From the NCBI RefSeq assembly GCF_900187875.1, contig NZ_FYEX01000001.1, positions 434,001-498,000 of the forward strand: a stretch of DNA of 64,000 bases. Direction: 5' to 3'. The notes below the pieces were generated by a model that was given only the letters and a program-made list of their open reading frames with translations, was not told the DNA's origin and searched no databases. Origin of the DNA: Polynucleobacter victoriensis. Its GTDB lineage: Bacteria; Pseudomonadota; Gammaproteobacteria; Burkholderiales; Burkholderiaceae. Positions 17,368 to 26,114 of this stretch are shown here, one piece after another; the first letter of the stretch is position 1; each line of letters opens with the position of its first letter. The translations under genes were made by a program, and so were the position numbers.

Positions 17368-18399
17368 TTATAGTTTTCCAGACTTAACATCGTTATACCA
17401 AAGTTCATGATGCTCTTTACCCCAAGCCTCATCAACATAACCTGTTTTCATACCCTGTAAAGCACCCTCCATGCCAATTGAGCCAACATAGATATGGCCC
17501 ATTGCCATGACCGTCATCAATATTGCCGCAACACCATGAATGATATTGGCAAGTTGCATCGTGCCACGCCAGTATTCCATATTAGGAACAATCATATCTA
17601 GCACCCAACCAGATCCAGATACAACCATGCCAAGGATAGTCACACCAGCCCAAAACCAGATCTTTTCTCCGGCATTGAATCTGTGTGAAGGAATATGTTT
17701 ACCAGATAGCAAACCACCAAAAGTGGCCAACCAATGCAAATCATCTTTGCTAGGTAAATTATCCTTAACAAAGATAACAAAGAACAAAAGTATGCTTGCG
17801 GTAAATAGTGGTCCTGTGAAGTTATGGATATTCTTCATAACCAGCAAAAGAGCACCATATGCTGTACCACCCATGATTGGTAATAAGAAATGTTTGCCAA
17901 AAAGAATCAGTAAGCCTGAAATTGCTAAGGCAATGAAGCTAAAAGCCATCAACCAATGTGAGAAGCGCTCTAAACCGCTAAAGCGTTTCATCAATCGGCC
18001 AGTCATCGGCTCATGAAGCTTAATTTTTCCTTTAACAACAAATACAGTCAAAATTAATCCGGCCATGATCACTATCAGCCAACCGCCCCACACTGTAATT
18101 ACACCATTGCGGATTAAACGCCATTGCTGACCAGATTTTTGGATTAATACACCTGCCTCTTTGTTAGGAATACTCACATAGTGAGCTTGATCAGAGTTAG
18201 CACTCTTCCAAATCGGCTGATTGTTGGCTGGTTGACTCTCTGCTTTTTCACGTTGAGCCTGAGCATCCTTATTCACCTCAAGAATGTTAACTGACTCAAT
18301 TGGCTGCTTTGCCGCAGGAGCGGCTCCTTGAGCAAAAACAGCCGTTGCCGCTAATGAAAGCACCAGGCTAGCGAGTAAGTTTTTTATTGTAATTCTCAT
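17368..18399 (-). CDS. Formate dehydrogenase gamma subunit (cytochrome b556)
   Basis: Membrane di-haem cytochrome b that passes electrons from formate dehydrogenase to quinone. An N-terminal signal-like segment (residues 1-23) and a hydrophilic region of about 80 residues precede the first core helix near residue 105. Further helices start near residues 145, 190, 250 and 285. Histidines in FSHWLMAF, KNIHNF and IIHGVA are likely haem ligands. The 343 residues exceed E. coli FdnI (about 217) because of the N-terminal extension. AGGAG lies 5 bases before the ATG. It is last of the structural operon, after the small lipoprotein. Confidence 0.92.
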   Translation of the reverse strand: MRITIKNLLASLVLSLAATAVFAQGAAPAAKQPIESVNILEVNKDAQAQREKAESQPANNQPIWKSANSDQAHYVSIPNKEAGVLIQKSGQQWRLIRNGVITVWGGWLIVIMAGLILTVFVVKGKIKLHEPMTGRLMKRFSGLERFSHWLMAFSFIALAISGLLILFGKHFLLPIMGGTAYGALLLVMKNIHNFTGPLFTASILLFFVIFVKDNLPSKDDLHWLATFGGLLSGKHIPSHRFNAGEKIWFWAGVTILGMVVSGSGWVLDMIVPNMEYWRGTMQLANIIHGVAAILMTVMAMGHIYVGSIGMEGALQGMKTGYVDEAWGKEHHELWYNDVKSGKL

Positions 18400-18425
18400 A
18401 CTGTCTCCTAAATTACTCTATCAAC

Positions 18426-18656
18426 TTACTTAGATTTCACATAATCATCTTGGCCAAGACTACGAGTCTTTAATTGCTTTTCCCAACTCGCAGGATCACC
18501 CGATGTCCAACCCTTAACCACGTAATTATTATCAGCAGCCACATGAGATTTTTCATCACCTTTCTTCGCCGCAACAACACCCTGAGGCTTCTCAGAGCAT
18601 GCAGCTAGCGTGAAAGACGTTGCAACCAAGGCAATTAATGAGATTTTTTTCATCAT
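18426..18656 (-). CDS. Small lipoprotein in the FDH operon
   Basis: A 76-residue protein with a lipoprotein signal peptide and lipobox LAAC (cysteine at residue 20 from the first Met). The mature part is hydrophilic, with VKGWTSGDPASWEKQLKTRS as the most distinctive stretch. Its ATG overlaps the beta-subunit stop by 4 bases (a second ATG follows at once), so translation is coupled to the beta subunit. Position suggests a periplasm-facing accessory or assembly factor of the FDH complex. I do not recognise a named family. Confidence 0.8.
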   Translation of the reverse strand: MMKKISLIALVATSFTLAACSEKPQGVVAAKKGDEKSHVAADNNYVVKGWTSGDPASWEKQLKTRSLGQDDYVKSK

Positions 18657-19285
18657 GATTTATTTCCTGATGGTTGTTGTGGTTTACCGTAAGCTGTACC
18701 CCAACCAAACACGTTAGCTCCAGCTGCCTTGCCGTTTGATTGACGTTTAACAACACGGTTGCGGAAAATATCTGCAACCACGTCACCATCACCACCAATC
18801 AATGCTTTGGTAGAACACATCTCTGCACACGCAGGCAATTTACCTTCAGCTAAACGGTTGCGGCCATATTTCTCAAACTCAGCCTGGGTACCATTTTTCT
18901 CTGGACCACCTGCACAGAACGTACATTTATCCATCTTGCCACGTAGACCAAAAGTTCCTGTACCTGGGAATTGAGGTGCACCAAAAGGACATGCGTATGA
19001 GCAATAGCCACAACCAATGCAAATATCTTTGTCGTGTAGCACAACGCCCTCATCCGTCCTGTAAAAACAATCAACTGGACAAACCGCCATACATGGCGCA
19101 TCTGAACAATGCATACAGGCAACTGAGATTGACTTTTCAGCACCGATTTGACCATCATTAATCGTCACCACTCGACGGCGATTAACACCCCAAGGCACTT
19201 CATGCTCATTCTTACACGCTGTAACGCAACCGTTACACTCAATACAGCGCTCTGAATCGCAGATAAATTTCATTCTTGCCATCAT
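18653..19285 (-). CDS. fdh3B: Formate dehydrogenase beta (iron-sulfur) subunit, FDH3 type
   Basis: Electron-transfer subunit with four ferredoxin-type cysteine clusters: CIECNGCVTACKNE near residue 14, CMHCSDAPCMAVCP near 57, CIGCGYCSYACP near 92, and CTFCAGG through CAEMC near 121-150. It expects four 4Fe-4S clusters in series between alpha and gamma. The 210 residues lack the C-terminal membrane helix seen in E. coli FdnH. Tandem ATGs occur at the start; the second (19282) is better spaced from the AGGAG site. It lies 22 bases after the alpha gene. Confidence 0.94.
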   Translation of the reverse strand: MMARMKFICDSERCIECNGCVTACKNEHEVPWGVNRRRVVTINDGQIGAEKSISVACMHCSDAPCMAVCPVDCFYRTDEGVVLHDKDICIGCGYCSYACPFGAPQFPGTGTFGLRGKMDKCTFCAGGPEKNGTQAEFEKYGRNRLAEGKLPACAEMCSTKALIGGDGDVVADIFRNRVVKRQSNGKAAGANVFGWGTAYGKPQQPSGNKS

Positions 19286-19307
19286 CGTCTCCTAAATTCA
19301 GTCTCTA

Positions 19308-22289
19308 TTAAGCGAACTTTTCAATCTGACAAATTGTTGTCTTTGTCTCTTGCATCATCGTCACACTGTCGTAACCGTAGGTAGTTGCCGTGTTGACAGC
19401 CTCACCACGTACGATTGGCGCAGCACCCTTAGGATAGGCATCAAGCATGTCTTTACCCTGCCACCATCCAGAGAAGTGGAATGGTATGAATGCGGTATCC
19501 GGTCCCACACGCTCCGTCACCAAAGCTTTCACTTTGATCTTGGCGCCCGTTGGAGATTTAACCCAAACGTACTCACCATTTCTGATGCCACGTTTATTGG
19601 CTGCTGCAGGATTAATTTCAACAAAGTTATCTTGTTGTAACTCTGCCAACCATGGGTTTGAACGTGTTTCCTCACCGCCACCCTCGTACTCCACCAAACG
19701 ACCTGAAGTAAGGATGATTGGGAACTTCTCATACAACTTATCTTCAATGTTCTTTTGTTGAACAGACTTGTAGAGAGTTGGTAAGCGCCAGAAAGCCTTC
19801 TTGTCATCATGAGTCGGGTATTTAGCAACCAAATCTGGACGTGTACCGTATAGTGGCTCACGATGTTGAGGCACTGGATCAGGGAAGTTCCAAACCACGG
19901 CACGAGCCTTAGCGTTACCGAATGGATGACAGCCGTGGTTTTTCATAATCACACGAATCAAACCACCAGAAACGTCAGTCTTCCAGTTTTTACCTTCAGC
20001 TGCCTTTTGCTCAGCTTCAGTTAACTCACCCCACCAACCTAACTTCTTAACTAAGACATGATCAAACTCTGGGTATCCAGTTGTGATGTCAGCACCCTTA
20101 GAGTGTGAACCATTCTCAGCAAGTAGATTTTTGCCATCTTTATCCACGCCAAAGTTGGCGCGGAAGTTACCTCCACCATCCATCACATGCTTGCTGGTGT
20201 CATAAAGATTTGGGCTACCTGGATGCTTCATCTCAGGAGTGCCATAACAAGGCCATGGCAAACCAAAGTAATCACCAGTCGTGTCGTACCCTGTCACTGG
20301 ATCCTTACCACCCTTAGATTTCAAAGTCTTCACATCAAACACATGCATCATGCGCATATGTGCTTTTAAGCGCTCTGGAGAGTGTCCTGAATAACCAATT
20401 GTCCAAACTGACTTATTGATTTCACGCAAAATAGATTCAACTTCAGGCTCTTTCCAATCCTTACCAGCAAACTTGCTCTTAAGCATCTTGTAGTTCTTTG
20501 ATAACTCATTACCAAAGCCTAACTTGTCAGCCATTGCTTGCATGATCACGTGGTCTGGCACTGATTCCCATAATGGATCAATCACTTTCTCACGCCACTG
20601 AATAGATCGATTAGATGCGGTTGCTGAACCACTGGTCTCAAATTGAGTAGCTGCTGGTAACAAATAAACAGCACGATCTTTATTAACTTGAGCACCTTCA
20701 ACTTGCATCGCAGCCATCGCCGCTGTAGCGCTTGGGTATGGATCAACCACAACCAATAACTCCAACTTGTCCATGGCTTTTTTCATGTCTAAACCACGAG
20801 TCTGAGAGTTTGGCGCATGACCCCAGAAGAACACGCCCTTCACGTTACTATCCTGGTCAATTAGCTCATTCTTTTCTAATACTGCGTCCACCCAGCGAGA
20901 AACAGTTGTACCTGATTTCTCCATCATGTTTGGCGCATACTGAGCTTTGATCCACTCATAATCAACACCCCAAACACCTGCGAAGTGTTTCCATGATCCA
21001 GCTGCTAAGCCGTAGTAGCCTGGCAATGAATCTGGGTTAGGGCCTACGTCTGTAGCGCCCTGTACGTTATCGTGTCCGCGGAAAATATTAGTACCGCCAC
21101 CGCTCTTGCCTACGTTACCTAACGCTAACTGCAAGATACATGATGCACGCACCATCGCATTACCAATGGTGTGCTGCGTTTGACCCATACACCAAACAAT
21201 CGTGCCTGGACGATTTTCATGAAGCGTCTTGGCAACTTTGTACATCTCAGCCTCAGGCACTCCGCAGGCTTCTTCAACTTTGGCTGGAGTCCACTTTTCA
21301 AGTACTTCTTTTTTAATTTCATCCATGCCGTAAACACGATCATTGATGTACTTTTTATCTTCCCAACCATTTTTGAAGATGTGATGCAACACACCAAACA
21401 AGAATGGGATATCTGTACCAGAGCGAATGCGTACGTACTGGTCTGCTTTAGCAGCTGTACGCGTATAGCGTGGATCCACCACGATCATCTTGCAACCAGC
21501 TTCTTTGGCATGCAACATGTGCAACATTGATACTGGATGGGCTTCAGCAGCATTTGAACCAATATAGATTGCAGCTTTTGAATTCTGCATGTCGTTATAG
21601 CTGTTGGTCATCGCACCATAACCCCAGGTATTCGCAACGCCGGCAACAGTTGTTGAGTGGCAAATACGTGCTTGGTGGTCTGTGTTGTTAGTACCAAAGA
21701 AAGAAACAAACTTGCGTAATAGATAAGCTTGCTCGTTGTTGTATTTTGATGAACCAATAAAGAATAAAGAATCAGGGCCAGATTTTTTCTTGAGGCTCTT
21801 CATCTTTGCGGTAATTTCATCAAGAGCAGTATCCCAACTGATTCTTTCGTACTTGCCATTAACCAGTTTCATCGGATACTTCAAGCGGAACTCACCATGG
21901 CCGTGCTCACGAATTGCAGCACCCTTTGCACAGTGCGCACCAAGATTGATCGGTGAATCAAATACAGGTTCTTGACGAGTCCAAACACCGTTTTCAACTA
22001 CAGCATCAATAGCACAACCAACTGAACAGTGTGTACAGACCGTACGCTTCACTTCAATCTTACCTTTGCCATCAAGCTTAGCGCCTGGAGTCGCTTTTGC
22101 TTTTTGCACCAAGGTTAATTGTGACGCCGCCAAACCAACTCCAACACCCACGCCAGAGCGTTTTAAGAATGTGCGGCGATCCATCATAGGTATCGCTGAT
22201 TGGAGGCTACGCGCTAAGCTACCCACCATTTGTGAAGTGTGACGAGAGGCAGCAACAGCTTGCTGTGATGATTTACGAATCAGACTCAT
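19308..22289 (-). CDS. fdhA: Formate dehydrogenase alpha (catalytic) subunit
   Basis: Molybdenum- or tungsten-bis-MGD enzyme oxidising formate to CO2. A twin-arginine signal (DRRTFLKRSG, R38-R39) follows a 35-residue leader, so the enzyme is exported folded. Cys85, 88, 92 and 120 bind the proximal 4Fe-4S cluster. The metal ligand is Cys210 followed by His211 (ARICHSTTVAG), so this is a cysteine, not selenocysteine, enzyme. At 993 residues it is the long, FDH-N-like class with a C-terminal aspartate-decarboxylase-like MGD domain. Met36 is an alternative start, but an AAAGGG site supports 22289. Confidence 0.95.
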   Translation of the reverse strand: MSLIRKSSQQAVAASRHTSQMVGSLARSLQSAIPMMDRRTFLKRSGVGVGVGLAASQLTLVQKAKATPGAKLDGKGKIEVKRTVCTHCSVGCAIDAVVENGVWTRQEPVFDSPINLGAHCAKGAAIREHGHGEFRLKYPMKLVNGKYERISWDTALDEITAKMKSLKKKSGPDSLFFIGSSKYNNEQAYLLRKFVSFFGTNNTDHQARICHSTTVAGVANTWGYGAMTNSYNDMQNSKAAIYIGSNAAEAHPVSMLHMLHAKEAGCKMIVVDPRYTRTAAKADQYVRIRSGTDIPFLFGVLHHIFKNGWEDKKYINDRVYGMDEIKKEVLEKWTPAKVEEACGVPEAEMYKVAKTLHENRPGTIVWCMGQTQHTIGNAMVRASCILQLALGNVGKSGGGTNIFRGHDNVQGATDVGPNPDSLPGYYGLAAGSWKHFAGVWGVDYEWIKAQYAPNMMEKSGTTVSRWVDAVLEKNELIDQDSNVKGVFFWGHAPNSQTRGLDMKKAMDKLELLVVVDPYPSATAAMAAMQVEGAQVNKDRAVYLLPAATQFETSGSATASNRSIQWREKVIDPLWESVPDHVIMQAMADKLGFGNELSKNYKMLKSKFAGKDWKEPEVESILREINKSVWTIGYSGHSPERLKAHMRMMHVFDVKTLKSKGGKDPVTGYDTTGDYFGLPWPCYGTPEMKHPGSPNLYDTSKHVMDGGGNFRANFGVDKDGKNLLAENGSHSKGADITTGYPEFDHVLVKKLGWWGELTEAEQKAAEGKNWKTDVSGGLIRVIMKNHGCHPFGNAKARAVVWNFPDPVPQHREPLYGTRPDLVAKYPTHDDKKAFWRLPTLYKSVQQKNIEDKLYEKFPIILTSGRLVEYEGGGEETRSNPWLAELQQDNFVEINPAAANKRGIRNGEYVWVKSPTGAKIKVKALVTERVGPDTAFIPFHFSGWWQGKDMLDAYPKGAAPIVRGEAVNTATTYGYDSVTMMQETKTTICQIEKFA

Positions 22290-22315
22290 GGCTAGACCCT
22301 TTAGAAATCAAGAGA

Positions 22316-22355
22316 AATAAAAAAACGCTCGTTAATTAAAAAATTAAACGAGCGT
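22316..22355 (-). terminator. Terminator/attenuator hairpin inside the FDH operon
   Basis: On the minus strand ACGCTCGTT at the end of the small Tat gene pairs with AACGAGCGT, extended by AATT/AATT (22325-22355, one bulge). A TTTTTTTATTT run follows immediately. The stop codon of the upstream gene lies inside the hairpin, and the fdhA start is only 26 bases past the T run. It looks like a true intrinsic terminator, probably partial. Confidence 0.8.
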
Positions 22356-22541
22356 AGTTTTGTAATACTTGCGGATATGATCGGAAACTTTGTAACCCTT
22401 ATTGTCTTCGATCATGCTTGATGCTTGCTCAGCAATCGCAGTCCCAAGAGGTGTTTGAGAAACTACAGCGACTGCACCAGCAGTGACCCCCGCTGAAACA
22501 AAGAATTTTCTGCGTGACTCTTTGTGATTTTTTTCACTCAT
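22344..22541 (-). CDS. Formate dehydrogenase region Tat-signal small protein
   Basis: A 65-residue protein consisting mainly of a twin-arginine signal (ESRRKFFVSAGVTAGAVAVV, R10-R11) and a short mature part ending DHIRKYYKTTLV. It matches the small Tat-target protein found next to FDH alpha genes in many proteobacteria, proposed to assist export or assembly. A strong AGGAG site lies 7 bases before the ATG. It is the first gene of the structural FDH cluster, separated from fdhA by a terminator-like hairpin. Confidence 0.85.
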   Translation of the reverse strand: MSEKNHKESRRKFFVSAGVTAGAVAVVSQTPLGTAIAEQASSMIEDNKGYKVSDHIRKYYKTTLV

Positions 22542-22676
22542 GTCTATCTCCTTTAATTCTTAACAATCTATTACTAAGTTATAAAAGTAATACTTGCATT
22601 TATGAATTAACTATAAACCCATATGAAATTCTTTGCACAAGACAAATACAAATTTTGATAGGGGGTTTCCCTAGTG
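22542..22676 (-). promoter_or_regulatory. Upstream region of the FDH structural genes
   Basis: This 135-base gap between the TorD-like gene and the small Tat gene is AT-rich and is the most likely promoter site for the FDH structural operon. An imperfect TAGGG/CCCTA repeat (22659-22673) sits at the chaperone stop. I see no confident -35/-10 pair or FNR-type site. Confidence 0.4.
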
Positions 22677-23324
22677 CTACTCCACCATGTCCATGCCATA
22701 GCTCTCTACTTCAAAAAAAGCTCTGGCTAATGACCCTACTGCCTTGTAGTGATTAGCGCTCGGATGATTTTCTATTGCATCGCACAAATCAACTAGCCAT
22801 GAGCGCATGTGCTCATCAAAGAATTTCTTTTGTTGAGTTAAGTTAGCAATTGATAAGTCATCACCTGCAATCAAATAACGCATCACCTCACACAGTGAAG
22901 CAATGTGATCTTCACTTTCGGTAATATTTTCAGCAGCTTCAAGCCCAAGCTCTTGTAGAGCGTCGCGCAATCTCACCAAGGGCTTCTCATTTAAAAACCC
23001 AGTCTGGTAATAAGATCCATAAAGAAAAACTTCTGGTTTACCAATACCAATGAATAACTCTTGATATTCATTGGCCCACTCTTGCGCATTAGATGCTGAC
23101 GAAACCTTAACTAGTTGATCCCAGGCTTGGGTTAAGGCAGCGTTGTCCGGCGCATCAGCCCCAGAACCATATGCAGCAGAAGCTGCAATACGATGTAATA
23201 AATCATCATCAGGAGCTTTATAAAAGAGTTGCGCTAGCAAACCATAAAGATCAGCTCTTGCCACATCCTCTTCTAAACCGTCAGAACTTAGCTCAGTAAC
23301 TTCTTTATCAAGATTTTTATCCAT
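22677..23324 (-). CDS. TorD/DmsD-like molybdoenzyme chaperone
   Basis: All-helical 215-residue cytoplasmic protein of the TorD family, recognised by RADLYGLLAQLFYKAPDDDLL near residue 25, the EYQELFIGIGKPEVFLYGSYY motif near residue 95, and a C-terminal YKAVGSLARAFFEVE helix. Such chaperones hold the apo catalytic subunit and its Tat signal until cofactor insertion, which fits its place just upstream of the small Tat protein and FDH alpha genes. It starts 8 bases after the polyferredoxin gene. Confidence 0.88.
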   Translation of the reverse strand: MDKNLDKEVTELSSDGLEEDVARADLYGLLAQLFYKAPDDDLLHRIAASAAYGSGADAPDNAALTQAWDQLVKVSSASNAQEWANEYQELFIGIGKPEVFLYGSYYQTGFLNEKPLVRLRDALQELGLEAAENITESEDHIASLCEVMRYLIAGDDLSIANLTQQKKFFDEHMRSWLVDLCDAIENHPSANHYKAVGSLARAFFEVESYGMDMVE

Positions 23325-23332
23325 GCTTTTTA

Positions 23333-25444
23333 TCAGACCACATCGTTATCATTTGGTTTATTCATCATATCGACAACACGACAATCACTGCACATTTTTA
23401 GGCGCTCCATAGCCTCCCCTGAGAAAGCAGCATGTAGTGACAACTTTCCAAGCATTAACTCAACCATTTTTAGAGTGCCAAAAGGTTTCCCACAACTAAT
23501 GCAATGGAATGGCTTCGTCTCATTCAGAACTACTGCCTTCTTTCTTATTTCAGTGATCTGCAACCGCGGTGATAGCGTCAATGCATTTTCTGGGCAAGTA
23601 TCAACACACAAACCACACTGCACACAGTTACGCTCAATAAAAGATAGTTGAGGCGCTTCTGGATTGTCACGTAATGCGCTCTCGGGGCAAGCGCCAACGC
23701 AAGACATACACAAGGTACAAGCATCTTGGTTAACCAACACACCACCAATAGGAGAACTAGCGGGCAAGGCCAGTGGTTGTTCTGCGGTAACTTTCTTGGT
23801 TGCGTGAAGCATTAAGTGCTCAAGTGCCGCCTCAAGTGTTTCTCGTTTTTCATTAGCAAATGCAAAAGTTGCTAATGGACATAAAGACTCTCTGGCCGAT
23901 AAAAATCCAAGCGCCTTCTGTAAGGCGGGCGCATCCTCTGCCTGCAATAAAGTAATGGCATCTTTTGCATAACCCAACCCATCTAAGATAGATTGCGCAA
24001 TTTCTACTTGCTTCATTAACGCTTGTTGATATTCAGGAGCTTCCTCACCAGTTAACAAGATCACTACCTGAGCAAAACCATGCGCCAAACTACCCAACCA
24101 TAAATCAATACCTGTAGAGGCGCTGTGATGCAAACCGAATGGAATAACGTGAGAAGGTAAACCCTTGTACTGGTTAGATTTGGTTGCGGCCAAACGCCCT
24201 AAGTTATGAACTAATTCTTGCCCACCAGAATTACTGTGCAACAACAAGGTGGGAGCCATTTTTGCGCCTGCCGCCTTATAGGCTTTCGACATCGCTTTAA
24301 TCTGCTGCCCTTGGTATGGAACACTTGGGTAGTTGTAGCGCATTGCACCTGAAGGGCAAACTGTGGAGCAAGCTCCGCAGCCCATACAAAGGTTTGGATT
24401 AACTTTAACAATACCCTTGCCATCTCTAAACTGAGATTCAATTGCAGCAGTTGAGCAAACATCAATACATGCTGAACAACCTATTTGCCCATTACGTCCA
24501 TGTGCGCAATTTTTTTCGTTGTAAGAAAAGAACTTTGGCTTTTCAAACTCACCCACCATCCCCATCAACTCAGATGCTGCAATTGCCTGATCAATTGGAT
24601 CTCCTTTAGGCGCAAAATAACCCTGAGGAGGCTGACTCATTTTTAAAATAGGGTCTTTTGATAAATCAAAAATTAAATCCCATGACTCAGTGCGACTGGT
24701 GTCAACTCGGTCAAAATTTATTGCCCCAATTGATGAGCAAGCTTTGACGCATGTGCGATGGCTTTTACACTTGGTAAGATCAATTTGATAGCTCAAATCA
24801 ATTGCACTCTCTGGGCAAGCATCTACACAAGCGCCACAACGCGTACATAATTCCAGGTCAATAGGATTCTCTTGCAGCCACTCAACCTGAAATGAACCCA
24901 AATAACCTTTTAAATTTTTTACTGTGCCGCTATATACCGGAAAGTCTCTTTCTTGAGGTAGCACGCCACCCTCAGTACAAAGCACGCCTACACTTAAATT
25001 TTTTGATAAACGTTTAGCCCACTCTATAGCAGCATCGCCTGGTCCAACAATCAATACCCGACCACCACTCTGATAACTGACTGTATTAACAGGATCAGGA
25101 TCAGGAAGCGAAGCCTTAGCTAATAAAGCAGCTATCTTCGGCATTGCACTCTTTGCCTCTGCAGACCAACCGCCTGTTTCACGGATATTTACAAATTTGA
25201 TTGGCGCAACCAAAGGCTTTTCTTGTTCTGATGCCACTTCTTCGAATAATCGCTTTTCTTGTGTGCAAGCCAAGACAATCTCATCAGATCCTTGGCTGGC
25301 CCCAATAAATGCGCCAATTTCTTGACGACACAAAGCGTTACTAAGAGATAGGTCCTTAGCCTCTAAGCCCAAGCCTTTTGCTATTTGGGAAACATCCAAG
25401 GGCATGGTCTGATTACAACTACAAACGAGCGTTTTTTTTGTCAT
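23333..25444 (-). CDS. Multi-cluster 4Fe-4S polyferredoxin, HdrA/MvhD-like, FDH-linked
   Basis: A 703-residue cytoplasmic iron-sulfur protein without signal peptide. Cysteine motifs are CTRCGACVDACP (about 200-211), CKSHRTCVKAC (225-236), a CAHG...CSACIDVC group (310-328), CMGCGACSTVCP (350-362), CTLCMSCVGACP (570-581) and CVQCGLCVDTCP (606-618). A zinc-ribbon-like CxxC pair lies at 644 and 684. The N-terminus (VCSCN...) and a GPGDAAIEW loop near residue 136 recall HdrA-like domains, and the region around 380-520 recalls an MvhD-like domain. Homologues accompany betaproteobacterial FDH genes; the function is not established. It lies 28 bases after DUF3306. Confidence 0.82.
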   Translation of the reverse strand: MTKKTLVCSCNQTMPLDVSQIAKGLGLEAKDLSLSNALCRQEIGAFIGASQGSDEIVLACTQEKRLFEEVASEQEKPLVAPIKFVNIRETGGWSAEAKSAMPKIAALLAKASLPDPDPVNTVSYQSGGRVLIVGPGDAAIEWAKRLSKNLSVGVLCTEGGVLPQERDFPVYSGTVKNLKGYLGSFQVEWLQENPIDLELCTRCGACVDACPESAIDLSYQIDLTKCKSHRTCVKACSSIGAINFDRVDTSRTESWDLIFDLSKDPILKMSQPPQGYFAPKGDPIDQAIAASELMGMVGEFEKPKFFSYNEKNCAHGRNGQIGCSACIDVCSTAAIESQFRDGKGIVKVNPNLCMGCGACSTVCPSGAMRYNYPSVPYQGQQIKAMSKAYKAAGAKMAPTLLLHSNSGGQELVHNLGRLAATKSNQYKGLPSHVIPFGLHHSASTGIDLWLGSLAHGFAQVVILLTGEEAPEYQQALMKQVEIAQSILDGLGYAKDAITLLQAEDAPALQKALGFLSARESLCPLATFAFANEKRETLEAALEHLMLHATKKVTAEQPLALPASSPIGGVLVNQDACTLCMSCVGACPESALRDNPEAPQLSFIERNCVQCGLCVDTCPENALTLSPRLQITEIRKKAVVLNETKPFHCISCGKPFGTLKMVELMLGKLSLHAAFSGEAMERLKMCSDCRVVDMMNKPNDNDVV

Positions 25445-25472
25445 CCTCTACCTTTAGCCATTTAAATGGCAT

Positions 25473-26114
25473 TTATTGGCTTTTATGTTTATTAACGTGC
25501 TTAATCAGCAGGCTTGCTTGGTTCGTATTTGTTACTTCTTGCGAGTTGTTCAATTCTAGTGATTTTGCCGAATCAATGCTGTTTATGTCACTAGGGGTTT
25601 CATCAGGTAACGCGTTTTGCGTTTGCTGCTCCTGATTATTCCCCTGCACATCACGATCGAAATTTGTCTGGTTATTTTTGTCTTCCTCTGACGTCTTGAA
25701 TAAACCAAGTAATTGAGATTGATTCAATTGTTTGAGCATTTCCAAAGGAATGGGATCTGGCTTGGAGTAATCATCAATGTAAATGTCTAAGCCATCCATG
25801 ATGTTGTAGTGAGGATCCGAGAAAAGCTTTTGCATAGCTGCTTGCTGAACAGCAGGATCTATGCCCGGTTTAACGTAAGCCGAATAATCTGAGTCTTTGG
25901 TTAATTTGAGAACATCCTCTAAAGTTGGGAGCGCCTCTTTAGGTGTTTCATCCGTTGAAGAAACACCATCGCTGTTTATTTTTGGCAACGAAGAAACTTC
26001 TGCCCGCTCAGAAATGGTTGACGAACTTACGTTCGGCTGCTTTTTTAAATCTGAGGATTCGTCAGTTTCGATTCCAGCCTTGCGCTTAGACCAACGATTT
26101 AAAAATCCTGCCAT
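25473..26114 (-). CDS. DUF3306 family protein
   Basis: A 213-residue hydrophilic protein. The recognisable DUF3306 core (FLNRWSKRKAG at the N-terminus, LPTLEDVLKLTKDSDYSAYVKPGIDPAVQQAAMQKLFSDPHYNIMDGLDIYIDDY) is flanked by low-complexity Ser/Asn/Gln-rich stretches. No signal peptide or membrane segment. Its ATG overlaps the DUF3305 stop by one base (TAATG), so the two are co-translated. The family is found with FDH genes and presumed to assist their maturation; no biochemical function is known to me. Confidence 0.85.
   Translation of the reverse strand: MAGFLNRWSKRKAGIETDESSDLKKQPNVSSSTISERAEVSSLPKINSDGVSSTDETPKEALPTLEDVLKLTKDSDYSAYVKPGIDPAVQQAAMQKLFSDPHYNIMDGLDIYIDDYSKPDPIPLEMLKQLNQSQLLGLFKTSEEDKNNQTNFDRDVQGNNQEQQTQNALPDETPSDINSIDSAKSLELNNSQEVTNTNQASLLIKHVNKHKSQ

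Noticed and set aside
17540..18016. 158-codon plus-strand open frame inside the FDH gamma gene
   Set aside because: Antisense to conserved cytochrome b helices, no ribosome site, no recognised domain.
21655..21665. Possible selenocysteine site in the FDH alpha subunit, given nearby selD
   Set aside because: The metal-ligand codon is a cysteine codon (Cys210) and the frame has no internal TGA.
22659..22673. TAGGG/CCCTA hairpin at the end of the TorD-like gene
   Set aside because: Only five pairs and no T run on the minus strand; not convincing as a terminator.
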